From positions 18,468,381 through 18,532,380 of the forward strand of contig OX381713.1 in NCBI GenBank assembly GCA_947462335.1: a stretch of DNA of 64,000 nucleotides. The letters run 5' to 3'. Shown one piece after another: positions 56,990-64,000 of the stretch. The stretch comes from Harmothoe impar (lineage: Eukaryota > Annelida > Polychaeta > Phyllodocida > Polynoidae). Under the pieces are notes generated by a model. It did not search any database, had not been told where the DNA came from, and saw only the letters and a program-made list of their open reading frames with translations. Every line of letters begins with the position of its first letter. The first letter of the stretch is position 1. A program made the position numbers and the translations under genes.

Positions 56990-57022
56990 ATGTCACTGAG
57001 CATCCGCCAAGGGAATTACTGA
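56843..57022 (+). CDS. Putative terminal exon in duplicated block, unknown product (copy 2)
   Basis: Same frame as 52862-53017, 59 residues here because divergence after ACGACTATA moves the stop to 57020-57022 and adds a tail (MSLSIRQGNY). It has the same TATCTCTAG acceptor-like edge. Function unknown; it could equally be a fragment of a transposon protein. Confidence 0.28.
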   Translation, partial: LYFDDHVMVHQYGKGGLFRDSHPVLGSYMDEASIPKALVVRGFASRTTIMSLSIRQGNY

Positions 57023-57479
57023 GTCTTAGTGGGGACCAATTACAATTGAAAGGTGACGATATAAATGAATGATGATAATGAAATATTTTTAAGCTAGTGA
57101 TAGAGCTGTTGATAATCCCAGCTTTACCTGCACCATCCTGAACATACAAGCTGCCTGCCCTTTAGTACCTGCTCCAGTGGACCTAATTTAACCTCTAACG
57201 GCAGAATGGTAGTTTGATGCATTGTGAACTTTTGTCATCATAACCCCCAATGACAGCCCTTACAACTGGTGCACTAGAGGGTTGATACATTTCCATAAGA
57301 TTGTTATCATGCATCAATTCACTACCATGTAGTTAACTGGCCGTATTGCATTGACGCATCATGACAGCAAATCAACACTGACTATTGAGGCACCCGGTTG
57401 AGGCACCACCAGCCATTTCACTCATTTCTAGATGACTGATGACAATTGGTGTGGAAATTCTAGCCAATTTGTCTCTTTT

Positions 57480-57580
57480 GCCCACCGTGCACTGGGGAAC
57501 TTCGGCCGATTTAGCCCATACACTTTCTATATACATGTAACTTCCGCCGATTAGACCCCAGTGGACGGTGGCCATTATGG
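57480..57580. mobile_element. GGCCACCGTCCACTGG MITE copy
   Basis: GCCCACCGTGCACTGGGGAAC at the left (20 bases in part), TCGGCCGATTTAGCCCATAC in the middle and CCCCAGTGGACGGTGGCCAT at the right. About 100 bp, palindromic. Confidence 0.75.
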
Positions 57581-60293
57581 GTCCAGGGTACTGTTAAAAG
57601 AAAGGTAGGGCAACCCAATAAAGGACGTACCTGCAGTTTATCAAGCGGCTGCTTATTGACTTTGACACACGAGCAGGATTTGGAGTTGACACAAGGTGAC
57701 AAGAGAGCGCGTGCACCGGTTTCTTCTTCTCCCTCAACAGAGGAAAATAACACATTTGAATTGCTAATGTAAATATGAGAACCTGATGGAAATGTATGAG
57801 CCTGTCCCAGAAGTGGGTTCCTTTGAAGGTTGCCAGAACAAATAGAAACTTTTGTAAATACAATGGTAAATTAAACTGTAAGTACACGTCCATACAAACG
57901 ATAATAGATTATCATTTCTTATTTCAAATTTGTGTGCGATGGTCGTTCTCTATATAAGTTCAATGTTTTAGAATATTGACCCAAGATATACAGAAACGTA
58001 TGGCCATTGTCCGTATAAGTGTTTTTCTTTACCTGAAGAGATCGACGCGAGCGATATGAAATAATGTTATTTTAAGTGGACTGATCATCGTTTGCTTCAC
58101 AAAACCCTTGAAGGTTAAGTCAGCCTACCCTGCTGCCTTGGTTCTCTAAAGGCCCAGGCAAGCGACATAGTTATAAGAATAAGATTGGACTGCTGTTATA
58201 TATGGTAGGTACAATGCCGACATGCAAGAAAGTCTTCTAGTTTAAATCATTGCATTAACTGATCAAGACTCTCATATTTGGCACATATAGAGAGTACCAG
58301 CCACTTGATGCATCTCTGCCATGTATACTATAAGCCTTAATGAAAAAGTCTCCAGACTCATTTCAGTGACTGTCAAAGGTTGTCTAGAACCTATCCCACA
58401 AATAGAATCTGGAGCTGCCAAATGTGGGGTTTTGTGCTGACAAATGGCAAGTGTGTCTTCTATCTGACAGCTCCATCTAGAAGACCTGCTTCCTTGTCAT
58501 TTAGACAAGTTTGGAGACAGGTGTGTGGGATGGTAATCTGATAGGTTAGACAAGCTTTACTTTGTTTATTTTATCACAGTCACTTAGAAGAGTTTGGAGA
58601 AAAGTTTACTTTTCAGTGCTGAACTGGACTAATGTAACACTGAGAGTTGCGCAACACTTCAATAAGGGGAACCAATATGATTGTATAAGTGGGCTAAAAA
58701 CACTTATTCTCCATTTTGCCTGTCTTTGCGATTAGTGTAAGACTTCTTATGGTTAATCTAAAATGTTTTCTACAGACCACGGTGTTCTGCAAAGCAAATG
58801 AGTTTGAGTTTGAACACTTAAATTGGCTGAGGTTCAATACAAACTTCTCTCAAATAAAGCCAAAGTGTGTAATAAAAATAGCACAAGTCATGTTGAAAAA
58901 ATAAGGTCCACTGTTGTTCTCAGCGGGTTAGAGCAGATGTACAGAAACGACACAAATGCAGGGACAAATATAACTTTGTTTGACGATTGACGATAAATCT
59001 GTGTAAATTACAGAGGACAAAGAAAAAAACTAATGCAAACAGTAAAATCCGAACCCACCTGCCTACTCTAGATTTTCAGACCATATAACCTTAAAAAGAA
59101 CTTCACCTGTGCTTTCCAAAAAATGAATAAATGACAGGGAACTCATTGCATCATACATGCATGGAAAGTTATATATTTTATCGGTTTTGGCCATACATGC
59201 ATGTTTACATAAAAGGTCAGCTTATCATAAATATGAGTTGAGTTCAGAAAATTATCATAGTATACATGGAGCGTTTTTCATTTACTCCCAACTAGTACCA
59301 TGTATATGATGTAGCCATCTAGTGCTACAAGGTCTGCTTTTATCGAATACACAACAAACTTGTCATTTGTATGCAACTGTTGCTGCAGCAGGAGTCAACA
59401 GTTCTTCTCCACGATGTAAGGGGCGTTTTGTAAGAACGTCTTTACCGAGATGTCTAGAGTTTCGATCTTAACCCTTGCTCTCCCATGAATGCGAGGTGTT
59501 GGTTCCACTGTGTTCTCTGGGCTTTTTGACAGCCCATAGTTCTATGAGCTTTAGAAGCTGCTTGCTGCAGTGGGGACTAGTTTCTCCATAGGGCGCCTAA
59601 GTAGGCCGCGAGAACGCCCGAGAATTTTTTTTTGTTGTTCCCTCATTATCGCTCGCAGGCTTGAAGGATTGGCAAAGATTTTGGTCTCTATGTATCTCCA
59701 CTAATACGGGGAATTGAGCTTTAAAATGTCAGATATGGGACCTACCTGCACCCTACCTGCAGGTATTTTTAGTTTGACCCAGGGAAAAGATTTACGTCAA
59801 TTTTGGCTCGGGCATTTTGCGGCAAATTCGCGAGACTTCGGTGCACTATGGCACTCTTGAGGTGTAGGCTGCCAGCATTGGCATCTCGTGTGTCCCATCC
59901 ATTATTACATTTTGGCAGGCACTCGTTTTGTAATGTCTGGTATTTGCTTATTGCCCATGCTACAGCTCCGTCAAATCAATAGCAAAAGACCATGAAGAGA
60001 AAGGAACCCAGAGCCAATTATTTTCAGAATCTTTGAGCTTCCTCATTGATGTATCGAGTTGGTCTCACCATGGAGCTACAGTCTACTGTACACTCCATGG
60101 TCTCACATACCTCTCTTTCCTCAATATCAGACTGGCATGTTTTACTTTTAGGGCTCTTTACATTGAACTGTAGATGGACATGGCATAGTGTAATACTGAA
60201 AAGGCAAATACATGATGAATGCTGAAATCGTTTTGTAGGAGCTGTAAGGAATAAGGGTATAGCAACATTCGGATACATAATATAATATATTAT
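57581..60293. other. No gene recognised
   Basis: 2.7 kb of AT-rich, probably intronic sequence without a recognised exon or repeat copy. Confidence 0.5.
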
Positions 60294-60512
60294 ACCATAA
60301 AACGTCACGTATAAGCCTAACTCGCGTATATATACCGCACCCTGACTTTGGGCCAATCCTATAAGCCGCACCAGCAATCTGATTATGGCGACTTAAGTAC
60401 TGTACTATACTAGCAAAAAACCTCGTACAACCCGACTTTGCCCTGACCCTATAAGCCGCACTGGCGTTGTGATTTGTGTATTAGCCGCGGCTTATACGCG
60501 AGGATTTACGGT
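60294..60512. mobile_element. CGTATAAGCC-type MITE, 219 bp
   Basis: ACCATAAAACGTCACGTATA plus AGCC at the left is the imperfect inverse of GGCTTATACGCGAGGATTTA plus CGGT at the right. Inside, GACTTTGGGCCAATCCTATA and GACTTTGCCCTGACCCTATA begin two direct sub-repeats ending AGCCGCAC. A degraded relative lies at 47880-48000. Confidence 0.75.
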
Positions 60513-61283
60513 CAGAGCACATATACACAGGAGGACTATAACCATATTTTAAAGCACCCACATCTAGTTGTTGGGTACAGATTACGTTATTGAATTGCTA
60601 ACAGGGCCCACAGATGCCCAGGTCTGTAATCCTTCTGCTTATCAGCTCCGATCAATGTAAAGATACCCCAGAAGATGCAGTAGTATAGGGTAGATATAAG
60701 TAGCATCCCTAATTGGTAAACTAGCAAAGCCAGACCGGTGGTATATTATGCCTACGTCCTCTGAACCCAGCTGTCAATAGCTTATAGTAAACGGCACCCA
60801 CTCAGCAACAGCAACAACACACAGACTAGGCTGCATGAGCAGAGCAGCAGACTCCCCTGTAACCTGCACTTATCCTACAGAGTAGACACCATTCACGTTC
60901 AGAAAACACCGAAATGTGGGCAGTTTTGCAGCTTTAAGCAATGCCAGCGTTTGGGCTGGTGTGTGGTCGTGTTGGATTTTTTTTCAGAAAAGGGGATATT
61001 TTCACCAATACTATAGTCTGGGTCTAGTTGTAAAAGACATGTGAGTCGGCACAAACTGCTGCAGAAGTACTACCTCGAGATCTTTTCTTGGAACTACATA
61101 GGTTACAAAAGACCACTCAACCAAGGAGTACTAGCAAGTGAAGTCAGTTCTAACAGTTACACCCTTCTTGCAGAAGCATCCAAAGATATGAGTATGTGTA
61201 ATCAGGATCGATGGTCAAAGATTTAGAGTAGGGTTAAACACTAACCTTTCTTAGTCATGGGCCACCCTGGCTCATAGCTTCAG
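60513..61283. other. No gene recognised
   Basis: Open frame 61041-61226 has no recognisable domain. No repeat copy was identified. Confidence 0.45.
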
Positions 61284-61570
61284 GCTGTGTCTCACCAAAT
61301 TGATACAAGTTGGAACTATATGACTGGTGGTTGTCTATGACCGGTGGTTGTCTATGACTGGTGGTTGTCTATGACCGGTGGTTGTCTATGACTGGTGGTT
61401 GTCTATGACTGGTGGTTGTCTATGACTGGTGGTTGTCTATGACTGGTGGTTGTCTATGACCGGTGGTTGTCTATGACCGGTGGTTGTCTATGACTGATGG
61501 TTGTCTATGACCGGAGGTTGTTTTAATGACCAGTTGCTGTCTATGACCGGTAGTTGTCTATGGCTGGCTG
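61284..61570 (+). repeat. 17-bp minisatellite with repeat-arm flank
   Basis: About 14 units of TCTATGACTGGTGGTTG from roughly 61315 to 61560. Units alternate between GACTGG and GACCGG; the last ones are degraded. The left flank, GCTGTGTCTCACCAAAT then TGATACAAGTTGG, resembles the arm of the MITE at 24827-25069, so the array probably grew from an internal unit of such an element. Confidence 0.9.
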
Positions 61571-62222
61571 GATTGAAAATGTGCTTATTCAGAGCAGATG
61601 TACAGAGAAATGTAATAAATTCATTTCATTAGGCATTAGAAGGTAATAAACCTTAAATTGTAAAGCCTCAAGAATTCTATGGGCCTGTGGGCCTAGAACA
61701 TACATTCTACCTTTCTTAAGTAGAGAATCATAGGTATCACTAATTCACTGTGATTTTCTCTTTCCAACGACATATACTACGACTATAGTCATTTATAGGC
61801 ATCTTCTCCAAGATCTTTTCCCAATCAAGTCCTGCAGGCTACCCCGGTCCATAAGAAGGTATTTTATAGAAAATTGCGACCCGAACAATAAACCCGGCCA
61901 GCCTTAGTGTCTGTCCCTGGTTCAGAGCAGGATCCAGATCAAGGTTGTGAATGTTCGAAAAATGTCTAGGTTCACTTACGTATCAAAGAAAGGAATATGC
62001 CCTTATAGTGTTTCTCCTGGAAAAAAGAGGAAGAAGAGAAAAGAAAGGAGGAAAAAAGAGGGAAAGAGGGAGGATTATGATTCAGAGGGCCTGACTGAGG
62101 GCCTCTGATCTGGATGGGGATGTGCATGCCCCCAAACCCTTGTAGTATAGTTCATGTGCTTCGCTCACGGGAAACAGACAGTGACTCCGGGTTGGCCAGG
62201 TTTGGGCACCCCCCTAGACAAT

Positions 62223-62236
62223 CCTGGATCCGCCAC
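62223..62236. repeat. Remnant end of the TGGCGGATCCAGG MITE
   Basis: CCTGGATCCGCCACTG matches the right end of the 36716 element. The upstream 62110-62220 contains CGCTCACGGGAAACAGACAG-type sequence also seen in altered form at 36760-36790. The left end is not preserved. Confidence 0.55.
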
Positions 62237-64000
62237 TGTAAGATCCCCTTTCCTCTTTCCCATTGTCTCAGCCACCTGTTGTGTTGTTCTTCTGGCCCTA
62301 GTCCAGGTCCCCATGCGGCACTGTGTCTATAGACGGACGAGATGGAGTGAAGTAATTAACTTCCCTGCAGTGGTCTACTGTCCCCCAAGTACTGTAGAAT
62401 AAGTGGACATGTAGTGTAAGCTACAGTCTAAATAACACTGTTGGGTGGCATTAGTCTTCTTACATGTTTAAAGTAAGTGCTCTGTCTCCCTACATCTGTA
62501 TAGGGTAAGTGCACCGTCACCATTTCCCTGGTGGTATGTTTTAAAGTCCCTCACCGCGAAGCGGTAGGGAAAGCTACACGACGGCCTTTATATGGTATAT
62601 GCCAGGGGAAAAAAGGCAAACTTAAAGTTAACTGACAATGAATTCTCCAGAGCCAACAAGGAGATATGTGGGGGACAAGAGGAGGGGTTGATCACAAGGG
62701 AAAGCCGGGATATGTCTGAAATTTCTTTTGAAATTTGTATCAAATGAATGACAGCTCTGCAATGTAGGTACATGTAGGACTCCTTTAAGAGAAGCCCCAT
62801 TGTATTATGAAGGGTCCGCCTGCTTAAAGGGTGGGGCAACCGACTAAACACATGACACGACACACAACAGATGACATAAAACCCACGATGGGACCGGTTT
62901 GAGAGTGTGGACGCTCATAGATGAGAAAAGATGAGAAAATACACCTGTTAGTTCAAAAAGACTATACGGTGAAGATGAGCTGTAAGTGCATTACCTCCCT
63001 ACACTGTGTATGAAACATGCTTGATTGAACTTCTGTTCCATATTGAACCCGGTCCATACTAATGTACTGGGTAGCGTCCCTATATCCTACTGTGGCTACA
63101 TCATGACAAAAGTTGTATTGGTGCCCCAATAGTTGGAGTGGACCCTTGACTGGTGGTCTGAGCTTTTATAAATAAGTGACATGAAGCTTTACACTGGATA
63201 CCATTGTGCATCAGGCAATGTTTCAGTAGTCTGACTTTGATGCTTCCCTCGTAATACCTTCTACTTGTGCACTGTTTCTATAGAAATAGCTCAACTCTGA
63301 AGCCATACCAACATCTCTCCCTAACAGCAGCATTCCTACAGCTCCATTCCATTTTAACCTTCCCTACAGCTCCATTCCATTTTAACCTTCCCATCCAAAG
63401 CCATTTTCGGAGAACCCATTGAAATGTGGGAGCCTTTAGAATTGGACAATGTGGCTCCAGTTCTTTCTGTATGTTATACATACTTACATAGTGCAGGTAT
63501 TCTTTCCCATAGATTAGCTACTTGCTTTTATAACATATTGTAATGTTCCTCCTCAAACCTGTTCATTTTATGCAAACCTTGTATTTATAATTCTGCAGAA
63601 TTGAGAACAGTAGACAAAAGTATAAAGAAACAGCTAAAGTATACAGTATTAATTGTCATCTGATAGCTTTTACTTTAGCCTCTGTAGCAAATGACTGAGT
63701 AGGCGGGCTTTTAGAAATCTCATCCTTTAAAGTTAGTATCCTAACAGGCGAGTTGGCTAGGTTTTCCTTTTGTCATCATGGATATGATAGTGATGTATGT
63801 ATATAAATGCTAGAATACTTAAGTCAAGAGTCAACAGCGTGTGTAACACCTGGTTGATGTTGTTGTTGTTGTTGGTTAATTTTTATTGGCATTAATTTCG
63901 TAGTATACAGAGGACGATTTTCAAATAAATGCCAAGAAGTAATAAAAGCTACTACTCCAGAGAGATGAGGTTGCTTTATGAATAGCAGGAGTCAGTGTTC
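62237..64000. other. No gene recognised
   Basis: Contains a 29-bp tandem doublet (CTACAGCTCCATTCCATTTT..) at 63334-63395 and a (GTT)n run near 63858-63876. No exon could be supported. Confidence 0.5.

Noticed and set aside
61315..61560. CRISPR-like array of 17-bp units
   Set aside because: Units are contiguous with no spacers and the context is an animal genome, so it is a minisatellite.

Overview
This is a metazoan genomic window with no sign of bacterial gene density. It has very few coding exons, roughly 13-kb introns with GT..AG borders, and a dense load of transposable elements and palindromic miniature elements (MITEs). The repeat types and the one recognisable host gene fit a marine invertebrate such as amphioxus (lancelet). 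A mollusc or hemichordate cannot be excluded from sequence reading alone. Host genes: two exons on the + strand (about 35761-35927 and 48798-48984) join in frame to give a signal peptide plus the first part of a Cys-loop (nicotinic acetylcholine receptor type) ligand-binding domain. The rest of that gene was not found and probably lies beyond 64000. A weaker candidate on the - strand (33161-33305) looks like a signal peptide plus insulin/relaxin-type B chain, with one residue too many between its cysteines. A 200-bp block present twice (52801-53008 and 56790-56989) carries an open frame whose two internal base differences are both synonymous; its product is unknown. Layout: 1-15.8 kb is repeat-rich and apparently gene-free. 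It holds a 744-bp fold-back element (2282-3025), CACTG-ended MITEs and an older dispersed repeat. About 15.93-23.76 kb (- strand) holds a non-LTR retrotransposon of the jockey/CR1 type with three intact frames: ORF1 (coiled coil, RRM-like region and a C-terminal NADAR/YbiA-like domain), an overlapping SGNH esterase frame, and ORF2 (APE endonuclease plus reverse transcriptase). 24-29.6 kb is a series of DNA-transposon derivatives: a TIR element with clustered GCTATCGTTA motifs, AT microsatellites, a field of dispersed GTAAAAGTGGCGGAGGTTAC repeats, and a 264-bp palindromic MITE. 35.7-48.8 kb is the first receptor intron found in the window. It hosts a complete, nearly identical-ended tyrosine-recombinase retrotransposon (Ngaro/PAT type, 39779-45837) with a gag-like ORF, RT/RNase H, tyrosine recombinase and A1..B1-A2-B2 split direct repeats. 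It sits inside a copy of a local MITE whose two halves flank it. 46-64 kb is MITE-rich sequence, probably intronic, with a 17-bp minisatellite at 61.3 kb. How the parts work together: the retrotransposon ORFs form two self-contained mobilisation systems. In the first, ORF1/esterase would act with EN-RT for target-primed reverse transcription. In the second, gag with RT/RNase H would make a circular cDNA that the recombinase integrates. The MITEs are non-autonomous passengers. The most unusual item is the NADAR domain fused to a retrotransposon ORF1, which suggests interaction with ADP-ribose or nucleobase-ADP-ribose chemistry.
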